From Sabulitectum sp036743055 (GTDB lineage: Bacteria; Fermentibacterota; Fermentibacteria; Fermentibacterales; JCC-6): 64,000 bases of DNA. The notes under the pieces are model-generated. The model had not been told where the DNA came from, ran no database searches, and saw only the letters and a program-made list of their open reading frames with translations. The position numbers and the translations under genes are program-made. Positions 15,885 through 24,893 of the stretch are shown here, piece by piece. Within the stretch, counting starts at the first letter, position 1, and the number at the start of each line of letters is the position of its first letter. The DNA is taken from contig DAINQE010000007.1 of assembly GCA_036743055.1 (NCBI GenBank), forward strand, positions 1 through 64,000. Direction: 5' to 3'.

Positions 15885-17073
15885 CCCTCTCGAAGTACTC
15901 CATGCATTTGCGCACGTAGTCCCGCTTCTCCCGATAGGTGCCGGGGAAGAAGCTCCGCTTGAAGCCATAGACGATCAGGTTCTTCAGCTCCCTCATCGAT
16001 AGATCGAAGGCGCTCACCGCCTTGAACACCTCGTCGGTTACCGTGGTGTGTGACACTGTACGGTTGTCGGTGCAGATGGAACAGGAGAGCCTGTTGTCCA
16101 CCATGTGTCGGAAGGGGTGGTCCTCCAGCCTTTCCAGGCTGGGATCGGTCTGCATGTTGGATGTAAGGCAGACCTCCAGGGTTATCCTCCTGTCGGCTAT
16201 GAACTGCACCAGGTCGTCCACGTACCTTTCCCTGTCGAGGATCTCAGGGTCGCTTATGGCATCGGGGTTGAAGAGCGAAGTTCCATGCCCTATCCTGTCG
16301 GCTCCCAGCTCGGTGATGGCCTGGTAGATGCTTTCCGGGCCGTAGGCCTCGCCGGCGTGAACCGTTTTCTTTATGAAGTTCCTCTGGGCCAGCATGTAGG
16401 CCTCCCTGTGGTGCACAGGGGGGTTCCCCTTCTCGGAACCGGCGATGTCTATGCCAACCACCGGGATCTCCAGTTCCTTCCTGGCCTTGATGCCGGCGCC
16501 CACCAGCTCCAGTGAGGCAAGGCCGAAGATCTTCTGCTCGGTGGAAAAGGAGTGGACCGATATTATGTCCCTGAAGTAATCAGAGAAGTGCTTGTTGAAA
16601 TACCTCATTGCGCAGGTGATGATGCCGTACTCGAAGGGGGGCTCCTCCCCCTGCATCACGCTGGGCCTGTGGTTGAACTCCCTCTTTGCCCGGGCCAGCC
16701 CGCCGTCCACCGCCTGTATGGTCTGCAGGAGGTTCATGGAACCCCCCGCATGGAGCTGCGGGGCGAACCGAACTTCGATGTACCGCACGCCCTCTTTCTG
16801 GTTGTCCACCGCCAGTTCATAGGCGATGCGCTCTATGTTCTCCCGGGTGCGCATCACTGCGCATGTGTACCCGAAGCCCTTCAGGTAATCGTCGAGGCTT
16901 TCATAGCTGTCCTTGAATACTGTTTCCCTGAGTCCCTCAACGGTGGTGCTGGGAAGCTCCACCTTCTCGGAACGGGCAAGCTCTATGAGGGTGGGTATCC
17001 TGATGGAACCGTCGAGGTGGAGGTGGAGGTCGGTCTTGGGCATTCTTTCGATGAGTTCTCTTGTTATCTCCAT
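15865..17073 (-). CDS. Adenosine deaminase family enzyme
   Basis: 402 aa, metal-dependent amidohydrolase of the adenosine/AMP deaminase superfamily. Metal and catalytic motifs are HLHLDGS near residue 16, HAGE (zinc and catalytic Glu), GHGT, and SICTDN, which replaces the usual S-x-NTDDP. The first Asp (zinc ligand) is kept but the second is Asn. There is an insertion around residues 135-185 relative to classical ADA (~340 aa). The ATG has AAAGGGA upstream. Substrate could be adenosine or a modified adenine nucleoside. Monocistronic on the minus strand. Confidence 0.82.
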   Translation of the reverse strand: MEITRELIERMPKTDLHLHLDGSIRIPTLIELARSEKVELPSTTVEGLRETVFKDSYESLDDYLKGFGYTCAVMRTRENIERIAYELAVDNQKEGVRYIEVRFAPQLHAGGSMNLLQTIQAVDGGLARAKREFNHRPSVMQGEEPPFEYGIITCAMRYFNKHFSDYFRDIISVHSFSTEQKIFGLASLELVGAGIKARKELEIPVVGIDIAGSEKGNPPVHHREAYMLAQRNFIKKTVHAGEAYGPESIYQAITELGADRIGHGTSLFNPDAISDPEILDRERYVDDLVQFIADRRITLEVCLTSNMQTDPSLERLEDHPFRHMVDNRLSCSICTDNRTVSHTTVTDEVFKAVSAFDLSMRELKNLIVYGFKRSFFPGTYREKRDYVRKCMEYFERVTGDRA

Positions 17074-17137
17074 GTCATTCCCTTTCGTGTTCCGGGAATG
17101 ATACTAAACTGGGAAGCCCCCTGGGAGTGCACCGCGT

Positions 17138-17587
17138 CTAGCCCATATGAATGTCGTCGGGATTGGACGGGTTGACTTTCACGGCAATGGTTGTACCCGC
17201 GGAGAACTGGGCAAGGGCGGTAAGGGGGATGACCTGTTTGTGAACCACTTCCTTTGCCCCGTGAACGGGAGAATGGACTAGAAGCCTGAATCTGAGTCTG
17301 GGCTGGTTGTTGATGTAGGTGCCGGTCTCCGAGACCTCCAGTATCTCCGCCTGGGCGTCCATCCAGTTCGCCTCCCGGTAGGCCCGTTTCCTGTTGGCAA
17401 TGGTGGCGAAGAGGATCACCCCGCCGGTGGAGAGGGCGAACATGCCCGCCATTACCCAGAAAAAGATGTTTAGGGGATGGCCGTCGTCGGTTCTTGCGGT
17501 GTCCGGCACCAGGAAGCCGGCAACGATGAACCCCAGGATCAGGACGCCGAAGATCCCCACCACTCCATAGTTGATCACCGTTCTCAA
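17138..17587 (-). CDS. DUF3592-like membrane protein, copy B
   Basis: 149 aa. Two transmembrane helices (about residues 8-28 and 42-64) precede a soluble domain with A-x-I-x-x-V-SETGTYIN-x-QP and a V-NPSNPDDIH end, the layout of DUF3592 proteins. Start TTG 17587 has GGAGGG six bases upstream. It lies 13 bp after its paralogue, with which it shares the SETGTYIN motif, so a tandem duplication is likely. Function unknown; probably inner membrane. Confidence 0.65.
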   Translation of the reverse strand: MRTVINYGVVGIFGVLILGFIVAGFLVPDTARTDDGHPLNIFFWVMAGMFALSTGGVILFATIANRKRAYREANWMDAQAEILEVSETGTYINNQPRLRFRLLVHSPVHGAKEVVHKQVIPLTALAQFSAGTTIAVKVNPSNPDDIHMG

Positions 17588-17600
17588 CCTCTTCCCTCCT

Positions 17601-18056
17601 TCACATCAGATGTACTTTGCTGTAGTCGTCAGGATCCACTCTTACATTCACTTCCGATCCCGGCTGGAACCCGGACAGCGCCGTTACGGGCAGAACCTGG
17701 ATAAGACGGGCTTCGAACCGTTCACCCTCCGGCGGATCAACCAGCAGACGCAGTTCCACCTTGGGCTGCCTGTTGATGTATGTGCCTGTCTCGGAGATGG
17801 CGGTGACCTTCGCAGTTGCCTGAAGCCAGTTCGCCTCAATGAACGCCCTTTTCCTGTTCAGCACCGCCGCCCTGGCAAGCAGAATGAGGTTAATGGCAAG
17901 GAACAGCCCCCCCATGAAGAAGAGGAAACCGGGAAGGGGGCTGGACTCGCCGGATGGGAGCTTCGAAGGGACAAGAAAACCCCCTGCGAGAAAGGCTGCG
18001 ATCACCGCCGAAAAGAGGATCAGCGCCGTGGGATTCGCCTTGGTCCTGACCGGCAT
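17601..18056 (-). CDS. DUF3592-like membrane protein, copy A
   Basis: 151 aa. Same layout as the downstream copy: two membrane helices, NRKRAFIEANW, SETGTYINRQP and a terminal V-R-V-DPDDYSKVH. The start ATG has AGGG upstream. First gene of the two-gene unit. The paralogues are clearly homologous but have diverged over the membrane part. Confidence 0.65.
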   Translation of the reverse strand: MPVRTKANPTALILFSAVIAAFLAGGFLVPSKLPSGESSPLPGFLFFMGGLFLAINLILLARAAVLNRKRAFIEANWLQATAKVTAISETGTYINRQPKVELRLLVDPPEGERFEARLIQVLPVTALSGFQPGSEVNVRVDPDDYSKVHLM

Positions 18057-18142
18057 TATTCCCTGCCCTTCCAGTACTCATAACTTAAAAAGAAAACTGC
18101 CCGGGGCAAAGGGAACTCTTTCCAGGGTCCTGTGTTGTTTCG

Positions 18143-18171
18143 TTGACTATTTCTTACCAATTTGGTATTGT
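18143..18171 (+). promoter_or_regulatory. Sigma70-type promoter upstream of the TGA-interrupted gene
   Basis: TTGACT (18143-18148), 17-bp spacer, TATTGT (18166-18171), followed by AGGAGG and the GTG at 18200. It suggests that the interrupted frame is, or recently was, expressed. Confidence 0.6.
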
Positions 18172-18199
18172 TTACAAACTCAAACGACAGGAGGACGAA

Positions 18200-18817
18200 G
18201 TGAAAGGGATCACCATAACAGCGGCGGTGCTGGCAATCGCGTCCATCGCCTCCGGCGTTACCGTAGGGTCGCCTGAGATACCCAGCATGGACCCGTTCTG
18301 CGCGTCTTGAGGCTCCCAGAACCGCTATCAGGTGATAGCGCTTGCCGAAGAGATGCAGGGACCGATGACCATCGGGGAGATCTCCTGGCAGAGGGCCGGT
18401 ACTTCTGGTTCTGCACAGGGTTTCTACAATTCCTTCGAGATCTGTTTGGGTCTTGCTGAGATCGATGAGCTCTCAGACAACTACGAGAGCAACTATGTCC
18501 CGGGGTCAAGGGTCAGGGTTTACTCCACCGCCACCCAGACAATGTCCGCAGATCCAGACCAGTGGATGACCATACAACTTGATACCCCCTTCTTTTACGA
18601 CGGAACCCATAATCTCCTCGTTGAGATCAAATGGGTCGGCGGCTCCAACATGTTCTTCACCTACATGTGGGAAACCGGTACGAACAGGGGGCTAATGAAC
18701 AAGAACGACGCGGGCAGTCCCACCGGAACACTCTATACCAGGATGTCCAGGCTTATGTTCTCACCGGCCTCCTCACTGGAGCAGTACACATTCGGGGCTA
18801 TCAAGGCCCTCTGGTAA
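18200..18817 (+). pseudogene. Exported beta-sandwich protein with in-frame TGA (nonsense or selenocysteine)
   Basis: From GTG 18200 (AGGAGG upstream) the frame encodes a signal peptide (ITITAAVLAIASIASG) and then PSMDPFCAS before TGA at 18308-18310, codon 37. The same frame stays open to the stop at 18815-18817, giving 205 codons if read through. Downstream, RYQVIAL...TIGEISWQRAG and LDTPFFYDGTHNLLVEIKW resemble a family of secreted beta-sandwich proteins in related lineages, so both halves are one gene. If TGA encoded Sec the motif would be CASU (CxxU), and a 7-bp hairpin stands 12 nt downstream. The plainer reading is a TGG-to-TGA nonsense change or sequencing error. No selenocysteine machinery gene lies in the window. 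Confidence 0.6.
18323..18340 (+). promoter_or_regulatory. SECIS-like hairpin after the in-frame TGA
   Basis: CGCTATC (18323-18329), loop AGGT, GATAGCG (18334-18340): a perfect 7-bp stem starting 12 nt and looping 19 nt after the TGA. Bacterial SECIS elements have a small loop with a G in its first two positions at roughly this distance (E. coli fdhF has 11 nt before its upper stem and an AGGUCU loop). It may be chance. Confidence 0.4.
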
Positions 18818-18869
18818 GACCACTGCCCTCCGGGTGAAAAGGCTGTTATCTTTTCAGCCGGAGGGTCAG

Positions 18870-20068
18870 ATGATCGAATTCCTGCTTAATGACAGAACAG
18901 TAACTACCGGCTGCCCCGGCGGGATCAGGGTACTCGACTGGCTCAGGAACGAAGCCGGGCTCACCGGAACCAGGGAAGGCTGCCGGGAGGGCGACTGCGG
19001 GGCCTGCACGGTAGTGCTCGGCAGCCTCGAGGACAACGGTATGCGCTACCGTGCCGTGTGCTCATGTCTTCTTCCCCTTTCAGCGGTCCATCGCAGCCAT
19101 CTGGTGACTATTGAGGGCATTTCTGCTCCGGGAAAACTTAGTCCTTTCCAGAAGGCCTTTGTCGAAGAATGCGCCTCCCAGTGCGGCTTCTGTACTCCCG
19201 GGATGATCATGAGCCTTACAGGATTCCTCCTGGGGAGCAGGGAACTCACCATTGAGAACGCCATGGAGTCCCTGGACGGCAACATATGCAGATGCACCGG
19301 ATACGCATCTGTCCGCCGGGCGGTGGAGTCGGTGATGGCAGGTATTCGAGGGGGCAGTGACAGAGTGGCCGCCATGGTGGAACAGGGTCACGTACCGGAA
19401 TACTTCAACGAAGTGCCTTCGATACTGGGGGCCATCGGGGAAAGAAGCGTTACCCGGGGAACGATGCCCGTGGCCGGGGGAACCGATGTCTATGTCCACC
19501 CCGATGCAGGAGCCTCCGGGGAGGAGCCCTTCTTCATCCAGGCACCGGCGGGGATCAATATTGAGGGAGGGATGGTTCTCGCAGGCGCAGGAACCACCGT
19601 GGAGGAGATACGGGAGTCCCCGGTTTTCAGAGAGCTGTTCCCTGACATCGACGGCTTCCTGGCAAGGGTGGCCTCCACGCAGATCAGGTCCCTGGCCACC
19701 ATCGGCGGGAACATCGTGAACGCCTCCCCCATCGGTGACCTGGCGGTGCTTTTCCTGGCCCTTGGCGCAACCGTCCACACGGGAAGACGCTCCCTTCCTC
19801 TGAAGGAGTTCTACCTGGGATACAAAAAGACAGACCTGGACGAAGGGGAGATCATCGAATCAATCTCTTTTCCGCTGCCCCGGGAAGGGGCAAGGCTCTC
19901 CGCGCTGAAGGTCTGCAAGAGGGAGTACCTGGACATTGCCTCGGTGAACTCCGCAGCCCTGCTGGTTCTCCAGGGGTCATCCGTTCGCAGCGCTTCACTC
20001 TCTGCCGGGGGAGTCTATCCGTATCCACTGTTCCTGGAAGCGGCGTCCTCATTCCTTCAGGGAAGGGA
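18870..20068 (+). CDS. Xanthine dehydrogenase-type FeS-FAD subunit (3' end in gap)
   Basis: About 400 residues before the gap, starting at ATG 18870 with GGAGG five bases upstream; an earlier GTG gives 12 extra residues without support. The N-terminal ~160 residues bind two [2Fe-2S] clusters: CREGDCGAC and CGFCTPG...CRCTG. The rest is a CoxM/XdhA FAD domain (PVAGGTDVYV, TIGGNIVNASPIGDL). This fused order is that of Rhodobacter XdhA. It passes electrons from the Mo site through FeS to FAD. Its end and the start of the Mo subunit are lost in the 100-N gap, so whether one polypeptide or two is undecided. Confidence 0.85.
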
Positions 20069-20168
20069 NNNNNNNNNNNNNNNNNNNNNNNNNNNNNNNN
20101 NNNNNNNNNNNNNNNNNNNNNNNNNNNNNNNNNNNNNNNNNNNNNNNNNNNNNNNNNNNNNNNNNNNN
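20069..20168. other. Assembly gap (100 N) inside the molybdenum hydroxylase genes
   Basis: Exactly 100 N, a placeholder. By comparison with XdhA/XdhB, the missing DNA should encode the last part of the FAD domain and roughly the first 100 residues of the Mo subunit, so the true length is probably several hundred bases. Flanks show no duplication. Confidence 0.95.
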
Positions 20169-22080
20169 GGAACGGCCGGTGCTGGATCCCAGGGAGGCCT
20201 TTTCCAGGGGTGAGCTGATCGTTCCCCCAAGGACGATCGGCTGCGGCAACCCGGCGGAGGCACGAAAGCACTCTGCCTTCGTTGTCTCCGGAACCGCGGA
20301 AACAGGGGCCCAGGAACACCTCTATCTGGAAACCCAGAGCGCACTGACGGTGCCGCTGGAAGACGGTGGGCTCAGGATATCCTCCTCCACCCAGGGACCC
20401 TCCTACGTTCAGAGGATCACCGCCCGGGTCCTGGGGATTCCATCCCACATGATACACGTGGAGGTGCCCAGGCTTGGCGGAGCCTTCGGAGGGAAGGAGG
20501 ACCAGGCAACCCCCTGGGCGGTGATCAGCGCCCTTGGGGCTTTCGTCACAGGGAAGCCCGTAAAGCTTATCCTTTCCAGGCACCAGGACCTTGTGTGCAC
20601 AGGGAAGAGACACCCCTACACCAGCGACTACACCATGGGTCTCGACGAGAACGGCCTGATCGTAAGCTGGGAGGTTGACTACTTCCAGGACAGCGGAGCG
20701 GCTGGGGACCTTTCCACCGCGGTGATGGAAAGAACCCTCTTCCACGCAACGGGGAGCTACTTCGTGCCGAATGTCAGGGCAACCGGCTACTGCTGCCGCA
20801 CCAATGTGCCCCCGAACACCGCCTTCAGGGGGTTCGGCGGACCCCAGGCCATGTTCGTAATGGAAGCAGCCATTCGCAAAGCGTCTTCCGTGACCGGAAT
20901 ACCCGTTCACATCCTGCAGGAAAGGAACCTCCTGAAACCCGGGGATCGCTTCCCCTACGGCATGACATACAGGGCCGAGGAGGTAAGGGATTCATGGAAG
21001 CTCTGCAGTGAAAGGATGGGGCTGGACGATGCTTTGCACAGAGCGGAGCGGTTCAACGCAGCCGGAGGAAGGATGCGCAGGGGAGTCTCCATGATGCCTG
21101 TGTGCTTCGGGATCTCCTTCACCACCACCTTCCTGAACCAGGCCAGCGCCCTTGTCCATGTATACACCGACGGGAGCGTGGGCATATCCACAGGCGCAGT
21201 GGAAATGGGCCAGGGGGTAAACTCCAGGATAAGGCAGGCGGCGGCCATGGTGCTGGGAATACCCGTAACCCTCACAAGGATCGAGGCCACCAGCACAACC
21301 AGGAACGCCAACACCTCCCCCACCGCAGCCAGCTCCGGCGCGGACATGAATGGTAACGCCACTACCATGGCATGCGGGGAGATACTCACGCGCATGCTCA
21401 GGAGCGCCGCTGAGAGGATGGGGGTTCCAGAGGAAGCTCTGACCGTGGAAAAGGGAAGACTTCTTGTAAACGGCGAAGATACCGGGACGGGCTGGAAAGA
21501 TCTTGTCGCCGAGACCTATAGGAGCCGGATAAGCCTTTCAAGCCATGCACACTACGCAACACCGGGAATACACTTCGACGGTGAGACCGGCAAGGGAGAA
21601 CCCTTCGCCTACCATGTTGCGGGCACGGCCCTTACCGAAGCCACGGTGGACACCCTGCTGGGTACCTATACGGTCGACAGCGTAAAGATCGTCCATTGCG
21701 GAGGCAGTCAGCTGGACCCTGTGATAGACCTGGGCCAGGTGGAGGGAGGTCTTGTCCAGGGAATCGGATGGGTCACCATGGAAGAGGTGGCCAGGGATGC
21801 GGAAACCGGCAGGCTCCTGGCGGACGCCCTGGCAACTTACAAGGTGCCTCAGATAGGGTCCATACCGGAAATGACCGTGGTCTTCGCTCCGGGAGAAACA
21901 CTTCCGCCGGGGGTTGGGCTGATGGGCTCGAAGGCCGTGGGAGAGCCGCCCTTCATGTACGGTATAGGCGCCTGGTTCGCAATTGCGGACGCCATGGGCG
22001 TTCCCATGGAGCACACGGCGCCCCTGACGCCTGAGAGGGTGCTCATGGCACTCAGTGCCGGGAAAGGGAGCAGGGGCTGA
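20169..22080 (+). CDS. Xanthine dehydrogenase-type molybdenum-binding subunit (5' end in gap)
   Basis: About 637 residues from the gap edge (frame ERPVLDPREAF) to TGA 22078-22080. Visible are the Mo-cofactor contacts GGAFGGKED and TAFRGFGGPQ, PTAASSGADMNG, and the catalytic glutamate motif GSKAVGEPP. The molybdenum hydroxylase superfamily oxidises purines, aldehydes or other heterocycles; TAFRGFGG and the XdhC partner favour xanthine dehydrogenase-like chemistry. The N-terminal domain is missing because of the gap. It forms a cluster with the FeS-FAD subunit and XdhC. Confidence 0.85.
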
Positions 22081-22109
22081 GGCTGCGATCCGACATTCTG
22101 AAGGGGCTG

Positions 22110-22535
22110 GTGATCTACGCCGCGGGAGATACGGCCGCAGCCCTTTTTACATGCGGTTTCTCCCTGTGGAGGATGCTGGGTGTAATGGCGGTGGGAGGGC
22201 TGATATACTCCTTCGAGGTTCCCGCATGGTTCAGGTGGATAAACGGAAGGTATTCCGGGATCCCCAGGGCTGCCATGGCCGTTCTCTATTTCAACCCTCT
22301 CTGGATAACCAGGCACCTCGCGTTCATATGCCTGTTCTCACGGGATTTCTCCGGGATTTCCCCTGTCCTGGCTGCGGTGGCCCTGAAGGGGTTCGCGGTT
22401 AACCTTCCGGTGGTGTTCGTGGTGAATTATCTTATTCAGAATTCCATCCCCCTCAAGTGGAGGTTCTTTTCCAGTGCTGTGTTCTCCTCTCTCATGGCGG
22501 TCTATTATCCTCTCTGCCGGGTGCTGTTCAAGTGA
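22110..22535 (+). CDS. Small membrane protein, Mpv17/PMP22-like
   Basis: 141 aa from GTG 22110. The frame is open upstream with CTG at 22077, which would overlap the Mo-subunit stop and add 11 residues that improve the fit (KGLVIYAAGD). About four hydrophobic helices are seen, and the G-L-I-Y..GD start and W-F-R-W-I segment resemble Mpv17/PMP22 proteins, though weakly. It sits between the Mo subunit and XdhC and overlaps XdhC by 4 bp, so it is cotranscribed; a transport role for substrate or product is possible. Confidence 0.5.
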   Translation: MIYAAGDTAAALFTCGFSLWRMLGVMAVGGLIYSFEVPAWFRWINGRYSGIPRAAMAVLYFNPLWITRHLAFICLFSRDFSGISPVLAAVALKGFAVNLPVVFVVNYLIQNSIPLKWRFFSSAVFSSLMAVYYPLCRVLFK

Positions 22536-23437
22536 AACTGCTTGATCTCTACAGCCGGAAAAGGTCCATCCTCTGTGTTGTGGCGGAAACTTCCGGAAGC
22601 TGTCCGGGGAAAACCGGTTTCAAGATGGCGGTGCCCGATAAGGACATTCCGAAGGGTTCCATAGGAGGCGGTGAGATGGAACGCCTGGTCATCGAGCAGG
22701 CACAGGAGATGCTGAAGGAGAACGCTTCCACTCCCCTGATCAGGACCTTCCGCCACAGTCCCGACGCTGATCCGGATCAGGGTACAGGCATGATATGCTC
22801 CGGTTCTCAGAGGATAATCCTGGTTCCCCATCCCCCTGCTAATGCCCTTACCAATGAAACGAGATCATTCAGGATCTCTCCAGCCGGACTGGAGTTCCTG
22901 ACCTCCCCCTGGGAGAAGGAAGGTTTCACAGGAAGTAAGGATTACTGGGAGTACCGGGAGAATCTGAAGCTCCCTCCAGTGGTCTGCATTTTCGGCGGAG
23001 GTCACTGCAGCAGGGCCCTTACCCCCATTCTCGCAAGCCTGGGCATGAGGGCCGTCATACTTGATGACAGGGAAGGGCTCCATACCATGGAAGAGAACGA
23101 AGACGCCTGGCAGCGGATCACCATGGACTATTCCCAGGCTGCATCCATCGTTCCGGACAACGGACAGGGGCTGGTGGTGATAATGACCGATTCTCACGTT
23201 CACGATGCCCGTGTGCTGGAACTGATGCTTCCGCTGAACCTGAGATATCTGGGCATGATGGCCAGCCGATCCACAGCGGACCACGTGCTGAAGGAGATGG
23301 AGATGAAGGGATTCACACGGGAAGCCCTTTCCAGGGTTCACACCCCTGTGGGCATACCCATAGGAAGCCATACCCCTGCGGAAATAGCGGTGAGCATAGC
23401 CGCGGAGATAATACGGGAGCTTAACTCGGGCAGCTGA
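22532..23437 (+). CDS. xdhC: XdhC/CoxI-family molybdenum cofactor protein
   Basis: 301 aa from GTG 22532, overlapping the previous stop (GTGA). The N-terminal XdhC/CoxI domain shows SILCVVAETSGSCPGKTG..M and GSIGGGEME; the C-terminal Rossmann domain shows VVCIFGGGHCSRAL and HTPVGIPIGSHTPAEIAVSIAAEI. XdhC binds and sulfurates Moco before insertion into xanthine dehydrogenase. Its presence supports the assignment of the two preceding subunits. Its stop abuts the convergent rsmB gene. Confidence 0.85.
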   Translation: MKLLDLYSRKRSILCVVAETSGSCPGKTGFKMAVPDKDIPKGSIGGGEMERLVIEQAQEMLKENASTPLIRTFRHSPDADPDQGTGMICSGSQRIILVPHPPANALTNETRSFRISPAGLEFLTSPWEKEGFTGSKDYWEYRENLKLPPVVCIFGGGHCSRALTPILASLGMRAVILDDREGLHTMEENEDAWQRITMDYSQAASIVPDNGQGLVVIMTDSHVHDARVLELMLPLNLRYLGMMASRSTADHVLKEMEMKGFTREALSRVHTPVGIPIGSHTPAEIAVSIAAEIIRELNSGS

Positions 23438-24646
23438 TCAGCTGATTTGCCCTGTCTTCCTCCAGGCTGCGGCGAAGAGGCCGTCGATCCCGGCATCCGG
23501 CGGGAAGTAGGAAAGTGTGCCGTTCCCGTCCACCAGCTCGGAGGGGCCGGGGAAGGGTATCCTGGTAAATTCCCCGTGGGAAGACTCGAATCGCTGCACC
23601 ACCTCCATGTTCTCCTCCGGTTCCAGGCTGCATGTGGAGTAGACCAGGCATCCCCCGGGGGCAACCGCCAGCGAAGCGTTTTGCAGTATGCTGCCCTGTA
23701 TCCCGGCCATGGTCGATGACAGCTCAGGCGTCCAGTTCCAGCGGGCGTCATACCTTCTCCTGTAGACACCTGTGTTGGAGCATGGGGCGTCCACCACCAC
23801 CTTCTGGAAAAGGGTGGAGAATGGAAGAGCCTCAACTTCGGCGATCAGGGGCAGGCTATCCTCCCAATGGAGTCTCCTGCAGTTCTCACCCCAGCGCTTC
23901 ATCCTTCTGAGGCTGGGGTCCATGGAGAAGACAGGCCCCTTCCGCTGAAGGTGGGCGGTCTTCCCGCCGGGGGCTGCTCCGATCTCCAGGACCGGGGAGC
24001 CCGGGAGATCAGCCATCCCCCTGCCCACGATCGCAGCGGATTCATCCTGAAGGTAAAAACCCTCCGGGGGCGAGAATACGCCCTTCCTGGGAATGGTCCC
24101 ATATTCCTCCAGGAACCTCCCCCTCTGAAAGCCTTCGGGTCTGCCGCCGAAGGCATAGCCCCCCAGTTCAGGGGCCGTGTTGTTCCATTCCAGGAGCCTG
24201 CGCGTTCTCTCCTCGCCAAAGATGGACAGCCATCCCTCCACCAGGACCTTCGGATGGGAGTAGCGGATATGAAGGGGCAGCTCCGGCTCGTCGGAATGGG
24301 CGGCAACCTTCCTGAGAACGGCGTTAACCAGCCCCATGGTCTTCCTGCGGCCATGGGCGTCCACCGTTGCGGAAACCGCCGCGTGGGAAGGGACCCTCAT
24401 CACCAGAAGCTGTGCAGCACCGGCCCGCAGGGCTGCCAGGACATCCGGATCGAGCCTGTTCAGGGGAGTTTTCGAATACCTGCCGATGACATGGTCGAGG
24501 TAGCCTTTCCATACAACGGCTTCCCTGTGGATACGCTGGGCCAGGGCGGCGTCGGATGGAGGAAGGGGGAGCCTCTCCCGGCTCCCCCTGAGAAGAAGTA
24601 TCGCCTGTCTTCTGGAATCACATCCCCTACTGGACGTTCTCAACAC
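23438..24646 (-). CDS. rsmB: 16S rRNA (cytosine-5)-methyltransferase, RsmB-like
   Basis: 402 aa. The N-terminal ~130 residues form a NusB-like RNA-binding domain (RRQAILLL...LLVMRVPSHAAVSATVDAHG...GLVNAVLRK). The C-terminal SAM domain shows VLEIGAAPGGKT and the two cysteine motifs DAPCSNTG and STCSLEPEEN, the latter with the catalytic cysteine of the m5C RNA methyltransferase family. It probably methylates C967 of 16S rRNA. Start GTG 24646 overlaps the NifU-like gene by 20 bp. Confidence 0.88.
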   Translation of the reverse strand: MLRTSSRGCDSRRQAILLLRGSRERLPLPPSDAALAQRIHREAVVWKGYLDHVIGRYSKTPLNRLDPDVLAALRAGAAQLLVMRVPSHAAVSATVDAHGRRKTMGLVNAVLRKVAAHSDEPELPLHIRYSHPKVLVEGWLSIFGEERTRRLLEWNNTAPELGGYAFGGRPEGFQRGRFLEEYGTIPRKGVFSPPEGFYLQDESAAIVGRGMADLPGSPVLEIGAAPGGKTAHLQRKGPVFSMDPSLRRMKRWGENCRRLHWEDSLPLIAEVEALPFSTLFQKVVVDAPCSNTGVYRRRYDARWNWTPELSSTMAGIQGSILQNASLAVAPGGCLVYSTCSLEPEENMEVVQRFESSHGEFTRIPFPGPSELVDGNGTLSYFPPDAGIDGLFAAAWRKTGQIS

Positions 24647-24869
24647 GCTCCATGTCCGGGAAGTACTTCTTCAGGGTCTTCTCAACTCCGAACTGAAGGG
24701 TCATGGTGGCGAAGGCGCATCCTGAGCATGAGCCCTGCAGCCTTACCTGAACCACTTTGTCCTTCAGTGCCACGAACTCTATGTCTCCGCCGTCGGCCTG
24801 GAGCATGGGACGAACCTCTTCCAGTTTCGCCTTCACGTTCTCTTCGTTGAACTCCAGCGTTTCACTCAT
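24627..24869 (-). CDS. NifU C-terminal domain-like Fe-S scaffold
   Basis: 80 aa, one NifU C-terminal (Nfu) domain. The cluster-binding CSGC motif lies at GSCSGCAFA and the ADGGDIEFV segment is characteristic. It assembles or carries [4Fe-4S] clusters. It is placed upstream of rsmB and overlaps it, 24 bp downstream of the pyrophosphatase gene. A good ribosome site (AAGGAA) precedes the ATG. Confidence 0.9.
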   Translation of the reverse strand: MSETLEFNEENVKAKLEEVRPMLQADGGDIEFVALKDKVVQVRLQGSCSGCAFATMTLQFGVEKTLKKYFPDMERVENVQ

Positions 24870-24893
24870 CTCTAATTCCTTTCCAGGTCAGCG

